Assembly: GCA_016793925.1 (NCBI GenBank)
Contig: JAEULH010000083.1
Coordinates: forward strand, 1-64,000
DNA: 64,000 nt
Reading direction: 5' to 3'
From: Rhodospirillales bacterium
GTDB lineage: Bacteria; Pseudomonadota; Alphaproteobacteria; Rhodospirillales; Defluviicoccaceae
The notes under the pieces were generated by a model. It saw only the letters and a program-made list of their open reading frames with translations. It was not told the DNA's origin and made no database searches. Both the position numbers and the translations under genes were made by a program. This document shows positions 17,666 to 25,988 of the stretch, piece after piece (the stretch's first letter is position 1; each line of letters starts with the position of its first letter).

Positions 17666-18541
17666 TCAGCCGGCGCGGGCCATACGCGGGCCGGCGTCGC
17701 TGACCGACAGGATTCGCCGTGTTCCGCCTTCGAGCACAAGGCAGGTCAAGGCATTCCCGTAGCACGCGCCGGTGTCGATGCCGATGCGGTGCTCGCGCAA
17801 CTGCGGCTCGTCGCTCACCGAATGGCCGTGGACCACCACCTTGTCCAGCGGCCGGTCGTAGTCGAGAAACCCATCGCGGATCCACAACAGGTCCTCCGGG
17901 ACCTGCCTCTCCAACGGCACCTCGGGCCGGATGCCGGCATGGACGAAGGCGTAGTCGCCGATCTCGCAGTACAGTTGGGTCCGCGCAAGGAACTCGATAT
18001 GGGAGCGCGGGACCAGCTGGGCCAAGCGATCGCGAACATGGACGAACCGTTCCGCCGGCGGAATGTCCTGGGCGATCCGCACGCCATAGCTGTACACCGT
18101 CGCGTCGCCGCCGTACTTGAACCAGACGCCGCCGCTCGCGGGATTGTCGAAAAAATCAAGAAACTGCTGTTCGTGGTTGCCCCGCAGGAAGACCGGGTCG
18201 AAGCCGGGCAGCCGCGGGCCGGCGAGCAAATCCACGACCTCGCGACTGTGCAGGCCGCGATCCACGTAATCGCCGAGGTAGACGATAATGTTGCGCAGGC
18301 CACCGCCGGCCCAGCGTGCGTCGGCGATGATCTGCCCGTGAAGCCGTTTCAAAAGGTTCAGGCAGCCGTGGATATCGCCGATGACATAGACGCGCACGCC
18401 TTCCGGAACGCGTGCCGTATCGAGACCGACACGCTGGCGTCTGGCGAACAGGCGAGCCAGTCCGCGTGCAGGCCCGCCGGCGGCGCCACCATCGGCAAGC
18501 CGGCGAGACCAATCGAGGCCCAGCGTCAATGGGTTGACCAT
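17666..18541 (-). CDS. Metallophosphoesterase (Ser/Thr phosphatase/ApaH-like)
   Basis: A 291-residue calcineurin-like phosphoesterase. Residues 50-120 contain the metal-binding motifs GDIHGCLNLL, YLGDYVDRG and LRGNHEQQF; further motifs are FVHAGIRPEVPLERQ, VVHGHSVSDEPQL and GIDTGACYGNALTCL. This pattern is that of small bacterial PPP-type phosphatases often annotated as serine/threonine protein phosphatases. The natural substrate is not predictable. It is transcribed divergently from the exopolysaccharide locus across a 455-base intergenic region, and convergent with the glycosylase gene. Confidence 0.87.
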   Translation of the reverse strand: MVNPLTLGLDWSRRLADGGAAGGPARGLARLFARRQRVGLDTARVPEGVRVYVIGDIHGCLNLLKRLHGQIIADARWAGGGLRNIIVYLGDYVDRGLHSREVVDLLAGPRLPGFDPVFLRGNHEQQFLDFFDNPASGGVWFKYGGDATVYSYGVRIAQDIPPAERFVHVRDRLAQLVPRSHIEFLARTQLYCEIGDYAFVHAGIRPEVPLERQVPEDLLWIRDGFLDYDRPLDKVVVHGHSVSDEPQLREHRIGIDTGACYGNALTCLVLEGGTRRILSVSDAGPRMARAG

Positions 18542-18996
18542 GTCCTATGCCCAACTTCTGCACCCGCTCACATCTGTTCGCAGATGCACCCTGAGAAACC
18601 TGCACTCTCTCGTACTACGTCCGTCGGTTGCAGTCTACGGCAATTCCGTACAAGGCCGAGTCCTCATCAACCGCACAACTCGCGCCAACCAGGCCGAATG
18701 ACCGCCACATTAATCTCGCATCGGTTGCATTTCAAGAGCAAAAAGTAATCAAGGGCTGAATGGCGAAGAGCCGGGGCCCGCGGCGGCGGCGGAGATCGGG
18801 TCATTGCCGCTCAATCGCATCACGGGTTGCCAAACTGCAACAGTCGGACCCCTCTCGCGCCCCCACCCGTCGTCCAACCGGATTGCGTCATTGCGACATA
18901 GAGAGTAGTAACGATCCGGTCGCTGCGTCAGTGCGACCTCATTTTTTTTTGCCGTCCGGCATCGTTTGATATCTGGAAGGGGAGGAGAGGCGAACG
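18542..18996 (+). promoter_or_regulatory. Divergent intergenic region with a 13-bp direct repeat pair
   Basis: This 455-base stretch holds no gene that I can support. Its right half is AT-richer than the surroundings and includes an eight-T run at about 18944-18951. A 13-base element GCGTCATTGCGAC (18885-18897) recurs as GCGTCAGTGCGAC (18925-18937), one mismatch, exactly 40 bases apart. The barrel-protein gene begins at 18997 behind a strong GGAGGAGAGG ribosome site (18981-18990). The repeats therefore lie 60-110 bases before the exopolysaccharide operon and are candidate operator half-sites for a regulator. Confidence 0.45.
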
Positions 18997-20337
18997 ATGA
19001 AAAAGAGCAAAGTCGCCGCTCTGCTGGCCGTTGCGCCCTGGGCGCTCGTTGCCACGACAGCGGTGGCCGTTGCGCAGGTCAAGAATCCGCTGCCGCCGGG
19101 CTCCGTTCCCCTGCCCGCGCAAGGCGGCGCCTCTCCCGGCAATGCCCAGCAGGTCACGGTTCTGCCCCGCGGCGACACGGTCGCGACCCGGGCCCGCCCG
19201 GAATATGATCCGCTCGGGATCCGCGCCGGCTCCTTCTTGTTCTTCCCGCAGCTTTCGGTGAGTGAAGTCTACAACGACAATATTTTCGCGACCGACGGCG
19301 GCAAGGTCGACGACTTCATTACCGTGCTGAGCCCGCAAGCGACCCTCGAATCGAACTGGTCGCGCCATGCCCTCGCCATCGCCGGCGGCGGCGATTTCAG
19401 CTTCTATAAGCAGAACCCCGACGAGGACTACCAGGACTGGTTCGCGGCAACGGACGGTCGCATCGACGTCAGCCGCGACATCGCGCTCTACGGTGGCGGC
19501 GGCGCCGCCAGGCGGCACGAAATCCGCGGCTCTCCGGACGATCCGGGCGGCGATGAACCGACCGTCTACTACGAGTACAACGCCTTCGCCCGCTACGACC
19601 AGAACTTCGACCGGTTCGGGTTGACGGTCGACGGCCTCTTCGACCGGGTGGACTATACCAACACGCCGGTTTCCGACGGACCGGACATCAGCAACAACGA
19701 TCGCGACCGCAACGTCTATTCGACGCCGGTCCGCCTCGGCTACGAGATCACGCCCGACTACGAGGCCTTCGTCCGCGTCGCGCCCAACATTCGTCGCTAC
19801 GACCAGACGCCGGACTTCGATGGCGTCGACCGCGACTCGTGGGGCTACCAGGCGGTGGGCGGCCTTGCCCTCGACTTCGGCGGCATCACCTTCGGCGAAA
19901 TCTACGCCGGTTACATGCAGCAGTTCTACGACGACAGCGACCTGAACAACGTCAACACGCCGACGTTCGGCGGTTCGGTCACCTGGAACGCGACGACCCT
20001 GACCACGCTCAACCTTGCCGTCGAGCGAAACGTCCTGGAGACGACGGCGATCGGCGCTTCGTCCTACATCAGCACCAGCGGCGAGTTGACGATCGATCAC
20101 GAACTCCTGCGCAACGTCATCCTCACGGCCGGCGGCGCCGTCACCAACAACGACTACGACGGCATTAACCGCAAGGACTGGTTCTATCTTGGCAACTTTG
20201 GCGCGCGCTACCTGTTGAATCGCAACCTGTACCTGTCGGCAGGCTACCTCTACCGCCACCGCAGCTCGACCGGTTCGGACGGGGTCGACGACTTCACACA
20301 GAATTTGATTAGAATCGGGCTGCAAACGCAGCTTTAA
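18997..20337 (+). CDS. Outer-membrane beta-barrel protein (BBP2-like), exopolysaccharide locus
   Basis: A 446-residue secreted protein with a signal peptide (KKSKVAALLAVAPWALVATTAVAVAQ) and a Pro-rich stretch, then a series of alternating aromatic/polar strands beginning SFLFFPQLSVSEVYNDNIFAT. This opening is typical of the putative outer-membrane barrels (PF10082-like) found beside polysaccharide export genes in alphaproteobacteria. The repeated patterns such as FAYARYDQNFDRFGLTVDG-like hairpins support a barrel of many strands. It ends one codon before the Wza-like lipoprotein gene, so the two are coupled. Its likely job is a late step of polysaccharide export; that is inference from position. 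Confidence 0.82.
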   Translation: MKKSKVAALLAVAPWALVATTAVAVAQVKNPLPPGSVPLPAQGGASPGNAQQVTVLPRGDTVATRARPEYDPLGIRAGSFLFFPQLSVSEVYNDNIFATDGGKVDDFITVLSPQATLESNWSRHALAIAGGGDFSFYKQNPDEDYQDWFAATDGRIDVSRDIALYGGGGAARRHEIRGSPDDPGGDEPTVYYEYNAFARYDQNFDRFGLTVDGLFDRVDYTNTPVSDGPDISNNDRDRNVYSTPVRLGYEITPDYEAFVRVAPNIRRYDQTPDFDGVDRDSWGYQAVGGLALDFGGITFGEIYAGYMQQFYDDSDLNNVNTPTFGGSVTWNATTLTTLNLAVERNVLETTAIGASSYISTSGELTIDHELLRNVILTAGGAVTNNDYDGINRKDWFYLGNFGARYLLNRNLYLSAGYLYRHRSSTGSDGVDDFTQNLIRIGLQTQL

Positions 20338-21051
20338 ATGCAAGGGGTCTTGTTGAACATCATGCGCACGAGCAAGGGGGCCGCAAACCGGCTACAGCGG
20401 CATTGGCGCAATCTCGGGGAAAGGTTGCGACTGGGGGGACTTCTGGCGGCGGTCATCGTCATGACGGTGGCGATGGCGGCATGCTCAGGTTCGACCGATC
20501 GAGGAACCGCCGGCGGAACCGAAGCCCCGGCGGGGAGCGTGCCCGGCAATCCGTCGAAGGAACAGGCCGCGAAGGCGCAGGCCGAGCTGGCCAATTCCTA
20601 TACCCTGGGGCCGGGCGATCGGGTCAGGGTTACGGTCTTCGGTCATGAGGACCTTTCCGGCGAGTTCGAAGTCGACGGCAGCGGCATGATCTCGCCGCCC
20701 CTGGTGCGCGACATCAAGGCGCAGGGCCTGACCGTGCGCCAGGTCGAAAAGATCATCGCCGATCGCCTGTCGCCGGATTACCTGCGCAATCCGAGCGTCA
20801 GCGTCGAGGTGATGAATTACCGGCCGTTCTATATCTTCGGCGAAGTCAATTCGCCGGGCAGCTACCCCTACGTCAACGGCATGACGGTGGTGAATGCCGT
20901 GGCGATGGCGGGCGGCTACACCTACCGGGCACGGCAGAGCAGTGCGCGCCTGACCCGCGCGACGGATCAGAGCCGCACCCCGGAAACGGTCGACCGCGAT
21001 ACGCCGGTGCTTCCCGGCGATGTGATCGAAGTGCCGGAACGCTACTTCTAG
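20338..21051 (+). CDS. Polysaccharide export lipoprotein (Wza/GumB family)
   Basis: This 237-residue protein is a short outer-membrane polysaccharide export protein. It has a lipoprotein signal with lipobox MAAC (Cys49), the Poly_export domain opening YTLGPGDRVRVTVFGHEDLS, DGSGMISPPLVRDIKAQG, the SLBB-like part VSVEVMNYRPFYIFGEVNSP and GSYPYVNGMTVVNAVAMAGG, ending LPGDVIEVPERYF. The ATG at 20338 directly follows the stop of the barrel gene (TAAATG); ATG 20362 is an alternative that shortens the signal's n-region. The cognate chain-length/tyrosine kinase partner (Wzc/GumC) is not in this window. Confidence 0.9.
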   Translation: MQGVLLNIMRTSKGAANRLQRHWRNLGERLRLGGLLAAVIVMTVAMAACSGSTDRGTAGGTEAPAGSVPGNPSKEQAAKAQAELANSYTLGPGDRVRVTVFGHEDLSGEFEVDGSGMISPPLVRDIKAQGLTVRQVEKIIADRLSPDYLRNPSVSVEVMNYRPFYIFGEVNSPGSYPYVNGMTVVNAVAMAGGYTYRARQSSARLTRATDQSRTPETVDRDTPVLPGDVIEVPERYF

Positions 21052-21060
21052 AAGCGGCAG

Positions 21061-21810
21061 ATGCGCACCGCCGGTGACAGTGACGCGCGGGCGGGTGCGT
21101 TGCCTCGGGATCGGCCGGCTGTGACGGGGCTGCGCACCCGCGGCGTCGCGCTGTTTTCCGGCTTGTGCGCCGCGGCGCTGCTGGCCCTCGCCGTCCCGCG
21201 GTTTTTCGCGGCCGTTACGCTTCTGCCGTCCTCTTCGACCATGGACCGGCTGCAGGAATTGCAGCCGGTCAGCACCCCTGCGCTCGAACGGCTGATTCGC
21301 AACCAGCGCCGGGCGCTGGCCTGGCAACCAAGCGGTCGCACCTGGACGGATCTCGGACTGGCGCAACTCCTGATCGCCGAGCGCCTGCCGGGCGACGATC
21401 CGCAAGCGAAGGAGCGCTTCGCCGCCGCCCGCCAAGCCCTGATCGAGGGTCTCTCCATGGCGCCGGCCAATCCGTTCGCCTGGTCGCGGCTGGCCTACTC
21501 GCAGGCGGTCCTGAACGGCTGGACGTCGGAAGCCGCTGCGGCGCTGCGCATGGCCTTCATTACCGGTCCGTACGAGCCCCGACTGCTGTGGCCGCGCTTG
21601 CGACTGAGCCTGTCAGCATGGCCGAGCATCCCGCTCGAGGACCATGAACTGGTCCTTCAGCAGATCCGCGAGGCCTGGGCGGCGGACCCGGAAACCCTGA
21701 CCGCGCTGGTCACTCAGACGGATCAGATCGCCACCGCGAAGCTCGCGCTTTCCGGCAATGCCGCCGAGCTTCGAGCCTTCGAGGCGCGCCTGGACGAGGC
21801 CCACCGCTGA
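21061..21810 (+). CDS. Membrane-anchored protein with helical (TPR-like) repeats, exopolysaccharide locus
   Basis: A 249-residue protein with one N-terminal membrane segment (about residues 28-52, GVALFSGLCAAALLALAVP) and a periplasmic helical part. The stretch from WTDLGLAQLLIAE through ARQALIEGLSMAPANPFAWSRLAYSQAVL resembles tetratricopeptide repeats. I do not recognise a named family. It starts nine bases after the Wza-like gene and ends 39 bases short of the convergent O-antigen-ligase-like gene. A role in assembling the export machine is plausible from position only. Confidence 0.68.
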   Translation: MRTAGDSDARAGALPRDRPAVTGLRTRGVALFSGLCAAALLALAVPRFFAAVTLLPSSSTMDRLQELQPVSTPALERLIRNQRRALAWQPSGRTWTDLGLAQLLIAERLPGDDPQAKERFAAARQALIEGLSMAPANPFAWSRLAYSQAVLNGWTSEAAAALRMAFITGPYEPRLLWPRLRLSLSAWPSIPLEDHELVLQQIREAWAADPETLTALVTQTDQIATAKLALSGNAAELRAFEARLDEAHR

Positions 21811-21849
21811 GACGAACCCGGTGCGGATCGCCTCCGGACGCGTTCGCCT

Positions 21850-23217
21850 CTACCAGTCGTCGTCTTCGCGCCGGCTGCTCCTCGCTTGCGCGCACGCGGT
21901 GCCGATCAGAAGGCTGTAGGTCGCGATGACGGCAGGCACCTGGAGACTGTAGTCGTAGGCGGCATGGTAACCGATGAGCACGGTTGCCGCGAAGCCCGCT
22001 GCCGCGTAGGCGCTGTCGCGCTGGCGGCGGACGGCGCCGGACAGAGTGAGAAGCAGCAGGCCGGCGACCAGGAGGAAGGCGGCGATGGCGGCGGGCAGCC
22101 CAAGCTCGAGAATGGTTTCGAGATAGCCGCTGCGGGCGTGGAGGACCGTCGCCGGAAAGTCGCTGGTCCGGTAGAAGCGAAAGATGTCCTCGAACGTCCC
22201 GTAGCCGGTGCCGAGCAGCGGCGCCCCGGCAATGGCGTCGAGGCTCAGGGACTGGAGCTGATCGAGCTCGTGCGCGTCGGACGTCGCCAGCGGAGCAATC
22301 GGCGCGACGATCTCCTGAATTGTGGCGACCACAGCGATGGTCAGGACGCTGCCCACTGCGAAGACGGCGAGCCGGAGCGGACGGGCCAGCTTTCCGACCG
22401 AGGCAACGGCGAACAACGCCACAAGCGCGACGCCGGCGCCGGTCATGTCGCCCGGGGAGCGAAAGATCGAGATCATCGCCAGAAGCAGCAGCCAGACGCC
22501 GAGCAGAGGCCAGCTTGCGCCGCTTCCATCGGCGAGGCGGCGAATGAGGTCGCCGAGGCTGCGTCTCGGCGTCGCGGCGCCGCGGGCCAACACCAGAGCG
22601 CTGGCGCAGATCAGCGCCATGCTGACGTAGGTCGCATACGGGTGGCTGTCGGCGACGGTGCCCCAGGCGAACCAGCCGTCATCGGGGCCGGGCAGGCCCA
22701 GGCGGCTCTCCCAGCCGAACCAGAGCTGAAGCAGTCCCCACAGGCCGTAGGCCGCGCCCGCGATGATGATCGCGAGAAAGATCTGCTCCGCCCGCGCGGT
22801 CCGCCGGCCGTACTGCAGAGCGAGCCAGAAAATGCCGGCGTAGGTCAGCAGCCGGGTCAGCGCCGCGAACGTCTCGTCGGGGCTGAGGGAAACCCGCCCG
22901 CCCAGATCGAGATCGAGGGCCCGTGCGGCGCTCTCCCACAGCGGATGATGCCAGGCGGCCGGCGTCCACGTGACCGTCTGCAGGGCCGCCCAGCCGGCGA
23001 AGACGGCAAGGAGGGCGATGAACGGCCAGGTGGCGCGCAGGCCGAACGCCGGCTTCTGCACGCCGACCAGCACGCGCACGCTCCAGGCCGCAACCAGCGC
23101 GCCGATCGCGCAGGCGAGGAAGCTCCAACTCCACGGATGAATCGACGCGTACGGCAGCGGCGCGAGAACGACGACAAGAATGAGGGTCCAGTAGATCACC
23201 GGCTGCTCGGAGCGCAT
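21850..23217 (-). CDS. O-antigen ligase/polymerase family membrane protein
   Basis: A 455-residue polytopic membrane protein with about 12 hydrophobic segments. The large periplasmic loop characteristic of the Wzy_C/O-antigen ligase family is visible (about residues 310-370), containing the sequence APLLGTGYGTFEDIF and HARSGYLETILELGLPAAI; the GxGxGxF followed by HxxxLExxxELG pattern matches Wzy/WaaL-type enzymes that join glycan chains. ATG 23217 is the first good start; the open frame upstream to 23529 overlaps the kinase gene. It faces the polysaccharide export genes end to end. Confidence 0.82.
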   Translation of the reverse strand: MRSEQPVIYWTLILVVVLAPLPYASIHPWSWSFLACAIGALVAAWSVRVLVGVQKPAFGLRATWPFIALLAVFAGWAALQTVTWTPAAWHHPLWESAARALDLDLGGRVSLSPDETFAALTRLLTYAGIFWLALQYGRRTARAEQIFLAIIIAGAAYGLWGLLQLWFGWESRLGLPGPDDGWFAWGTVADSHPYATYVSMALICASALVLARGAATPRRSLGDLIRRLADGSGASWPLLGVWLLLLAMISIFRSPGDMTGAGVALVALFAVASVGKLARPLRLAVFAVGSVLTIAVVATIQEIVAPIAPLATSDAHELDQLQSLSLDAIAGAPLLGTGYGTFEDIFRFYRTSDFPATVLHARSGYLETILELGLPAAIAAFLLVAGLLLLTLSGAVRRQRDSAYAAAGFAATVLIGYHAAYDYSLQVPAVIATYSLLIGTACAQARSSRREDDDW

Positions 23218-23437
23218 CGCCTTCCTTCGAGCCAGCCGCGCGCGCGGCCAAATCCGCCACGGCAACGGGCTGGCGCGGTGCCGGCGTGAAACTGGATCGT
23301 CCGCATAGCGCCGCCAGTAAGGCATTGCAAGCATCGCCATTGCAAGGCTTGCGATCGCGGACGGCCGCACCCCCGGGTTCGACGCGTGACGCCGCCGGAT
23401 CGGGCGGTCGACCGCTCCCGGCCCTGGCCGTTCGCTC

Positions 23438-24967
23438 TCATGCGTGCGCCGCCGCGCGACCCGGCGATGTGCTCCGGGGCAGAGACAAGGTTGCGCAGAG
23501 CCCGCCTCCGGCGCGATTGGCGAGCGCAATGGCGCCTCCGTGCGCCTCCGCCGCCGCGCGCGCGATCGCGAGCCCCAGGCCGCTGCCGCCGGTCTCGCGG
23601 CTGCGCGATCCTTCCCCGCGGTAGAAGGGCTCGAAGGCCCGCTCCAGCTCGGCCTCGGCGAGTCCAGGACCGCGATCCTCGACGATGATGCGCGCAGGTC
23701 CGGGCTCGTCTGCGGACGGCAGCACCAGGGAAACCTCGGCCTCGCGTCCGTACTTGATTGCGTTGTCGATCAGGTTCGCCACGGCCCGGCGAAGGGCGAC
23801 CGGACGGGCGACGAAGGCGACGTGTTCCGGTCCGCGGTAGCGCACGGCCCCGCCGGCATCCTCAACCTCATCGCAGGCGGTCTGGACCAGGACGGCAAGG
23901 TCGAGCGGCCCCGGTCGCTCGTCGCGGAAGGCATCGCGCACGTACTCCAGGCTGGTGGTAACCAGCGCCTCGATCTGGTCGAGGTCGGCACGGAACTTGC
24001 CCTGCTGCTCGCGATCGTCGAGGAGCTCCGCCCGCAGCCGCAGCCGGGTCAGCGGCGTGCGCAGATCGTGCGACAAGGCGGCCAGCATCCGCGTGCGCCG
24101 GCGGACCATCTGCTGCAGGCGCGCCTGCATGGCGTTGAAGGCGCGCGCGGCGCGGGCGACCTCCTCCGGCCCGGCCTCGGACAACGGCTCCGCGTCAAGA
24201 TCGCGACCCAGCCGCTCCGCGGCGGCGGCGAACATCGACAACGGCGTGCTCGCCCGCCAGACGGCGATGGCCGCGATCGCTGCGGCGGCGACGCTGGCCG
24301 CGGCAATCAGGATCAGCATCGACGATGTCCACAACGGCGAGAGCGGCGCCAACGGTCCGGCGAAAATCAGCCAGCTCCCGTCATCGAGGCGGAGCGCGCC
24401 GCGAAGCCGGTCGTCGGCCGCCATGCCTGCGGCCATCATCGGCGGCCCGGGACGATATCGGCCGCCCCCGCCTGTCGCCTCGCCATCCTCGCCCGCTCCT
24501 CCGCCGCTTCCCCCCGTCTCTCCCCCCGCGTCTCCCGCCGTTTCTCCTCCGTCTCCGGGTGTCGGCGCCCCGGCCGGACCGCGCCGAAAAAGAGGCTGCG
24601 AGTCCAGACTGAGGCGCAGGCCGTCGCCCGGCTCCGCGGCAAGGACGTCGGCAAAGGCGCGGCGGACCTGGCGGACGCGCCGGCCGTCCGGGTCATCGGC
24701 GACCATCGGCTCCGTCGACCAGCGCATGCGCAGGCCGAACCCGCGCAACCTCCAGATCTGTTGCGACCGATCGGCGGGCGGCGAGTCCTCCAGCAGGCGC
24801 GCCGCAGCGATCACCCGCTCGGCCACGGCCCGATCGCGCGCGTCCGCCTGGAAGCTTTGTCGCGCCCACAGGTATGCCCCGAGGCCAAGGCCGTTCGAGA
24901 CCAGGATGGCCAGGGACAGGACGAGAATGGTCCGCCCAACCAGGCTCCGCGGCCACAGCGCGCTCAA
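23438..24967 (-). CDS. Sensor histidine kinase (EnvZ-like) with Gly-rich periplasmic insert
   Basis: A 509-residue inner-membrane kinase. Two membrane helices (about 12-34 and 213-237) bracket a periplasmic domain. Within it, residues 130-172 are a low-complexity Gly/Glu/Asp/Pro stretch. Then follow a HAMP domain (about 238-290), the phospho-acceptor H-box ALSHDLRTPLTRLRLRAELL with His300, and the ATP-binding N, G1 and G2 boxes (NLIDNAIKYG, EDRGPGL, GSGLGLAIARAAAEAHGG). The start overlaps the stop of the response-regulator gene as ATGA, so both are made in step. The signal is unknown; the neighbouring EF-hand protein suggests a periplasmic metal-related cue. Confidence 0.93.
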   Translation of the reverse strand: MSALWPRSLVGRTILVLSLAILVSNGLGLGAYLWARQSFQADARDRAVAERVIAAARLLEDSPPADRSQQIWRLRGFGLRMRWSTEPMVADDPDGRRVRQVRRAFADVLAAEPGDGLRLSLDSQPLFRRGPAGAPTPGDGGETAGDAGGETGGSGGGAGEDGEATGGGGRYRPGPPMMAAGMAADDRLRGALRLDDGSWLIFAGPLAPLSPLWTSSMLILIAAASVAAAAIAAIAVWRASTPLSMFAAAAERLGRDLDAEPLSEAGPEEVARAARAFNAMQARLQQMVRRRTRMLAALSHDLRTPLTRLRLRAELLDDREQQGKFRADLDQIEALVTTSLEYVRDAFRDERPGPLDLAVLVQTACDEVEDAGGAVRYRGPEHVAFVARPVALRRAVANLIDNAIKYGREAEVSLVLPSADEPGPARIIVEDRGPGLAEAELERAFEPFYRGEGSRSRETGGSGLGLAIARAAAEAHGGAIALANRAGGGLCATLSLPRSTSPGRAAAHA

Positions 24968-25719
24968 GACGCCTCGACCTCGGGCGCAAACAGGTAGCCG
25001 CCGCCGCGCACGGTCTTGATCAGCGCGGGGTCATGGGGATCGCGCTCGATCTTGCGGCGCAGCCGGCTGATCTGCACGTCGATGCTCCGGTCGAACGCGA
25101 CGGCGCCGCGACCGCGCGCCAGATCGAGAAGCTGGTCGCGGCTGAGAACCCGTTGCGGATGCAACGCCAACGCTGCGAGCAGCCCGAACTCGCCGCCGCT
25201 GAGCGGCACCAGCGTGCCATCGGCAGCCGTCAGGTCGCGCCTGTCGAGGTCGAGACGCCAGCCGGCGAAGCGCAGGCTCGCCGAGGCGGCGTCGGCCCGG
25301 CGCGCGCCGGCCAGTCCCCCCGGCGGCGCCCCGGCGCGGCGCAGAACGGCGCGGATCCGCGCCAGCAGCTCGCGCGGATTGAACGGCTTGGCGACGTAGT
25401 CGTCGGCCCCGAGCTCGAGGCCGACGATGCGGTCGACGTCCTCTCCGACCGCGGTCAGCATCACGATCGGCACCGCCGAGGATGCCCGCAGGCCGCGACA
25501 CAGGCTCAGCCCATCCTCCCCGGGAAGCATGACGTCGAGGATGACGAGATCGACCGCCGCATCGGCCAGAACCTTGCGCATGCCTCGACCGTCGCCGGCG
25601 ACACTGACGCGATAGCCGTGCTTGGCGAAAAAGCGCGACAGCAGGTCGCGGATCTCGCGGTCGTCGTCGACGATCAGGATGTGCGCCGAAGGCGCGGGCT
25701 GGCCAGAGGGTTCGGTCAT
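24964..25719 (-). CDS. OmpR/PhoB-family response regulator
   Basis: A 251-residue two-domain regulator. The receiver has the acidic pair (DDD at 18-20), phospho-acceptor Asp62 in LVILDVMLPGEDGLSL, the conserved Thr (IVMLTAVG) and Lys (DDYVAKPFNPREL). The C-terminal winged helix shows LSGGEFGLLAALALHP and RSIDVQISRLRRKIE with the final hairpin IKTVRGGGYLF. ATG 25719 is used because the frame upstream lacks any domain. It is the first gene of the operon with the kinase and is divergent from the EF-hand gene, a likely target. Confidence 0.93.
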   Translation of the reverse strand: MTEPSGQPAPSAHILIVDDDREIRDLLSRFFAKHGYRVSVAGDGRGMRKVLADAAVDLVILDVMLPGEDGLSLCRGLRASSAVPIVMLTAVGEDVDRIVGLELGADDYVAKPFNPRELLARIRAVLRRAGAPPGGLAGARRADAASASLRFAGWRLDLDRRDLTAADGTLVPLSGGEFGLLAALALHPQRVLSRDQLLDLARGRGAVAFDRSIDVQISRLRRKIERDPHDPALIKTVRGGGYLFAPEVEAS

Positions 25720-25988
25720 GGCCGTCACTATAGCGCCGCTGCGCCGGCGCGGGTCAGACAGTCTCTCCCTGGCGAGACCGATCGCCCGCGGCCGCCCGTC
25801 GCTACTCGGGTTCCGCATATTTTCGGTAACGCCATGCTACATCCCAGGCGAATGACATCCTCCGTTACAAATCGCCACACTGGCGGAAATCAACGCGCAA
25901 AGATGCCGGAATAGGATCGGGGATGACGACAAATTCGGTGCGGCCCCCGGATCAACCGGCTTCCGCCCGAGGGTTACAGGAGACGATC
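25720..25988 (+). promoter_or_regulatory. Shared control region between response regulator and EF-hand gene
   Basis: These 269 bases separate two divergent genes. An inverted repeat CGCCA-CAC-TGGCG lies at 25873-25885, and a GTTAC element occurs in both orientations (GGTAAC near 25825-25831 and CCGTTAC near 25862-25868) about 35 bases apart. These are candidate sites for the OmpR-type regulator, whose family binds short direct or inverted repeats. The EF-hand ATG follows a good CAGGAGA ribosome site. I cannot assign promoters confidently. Confidence 0.35.

Noticed and set aside
18542-18748. Continuation of a plus-strand frame past the metallophosphatase start
   Set aside because: Nearly all of it is the shadow of the phosphatase, and the tail has no separate start with a ribosome site.
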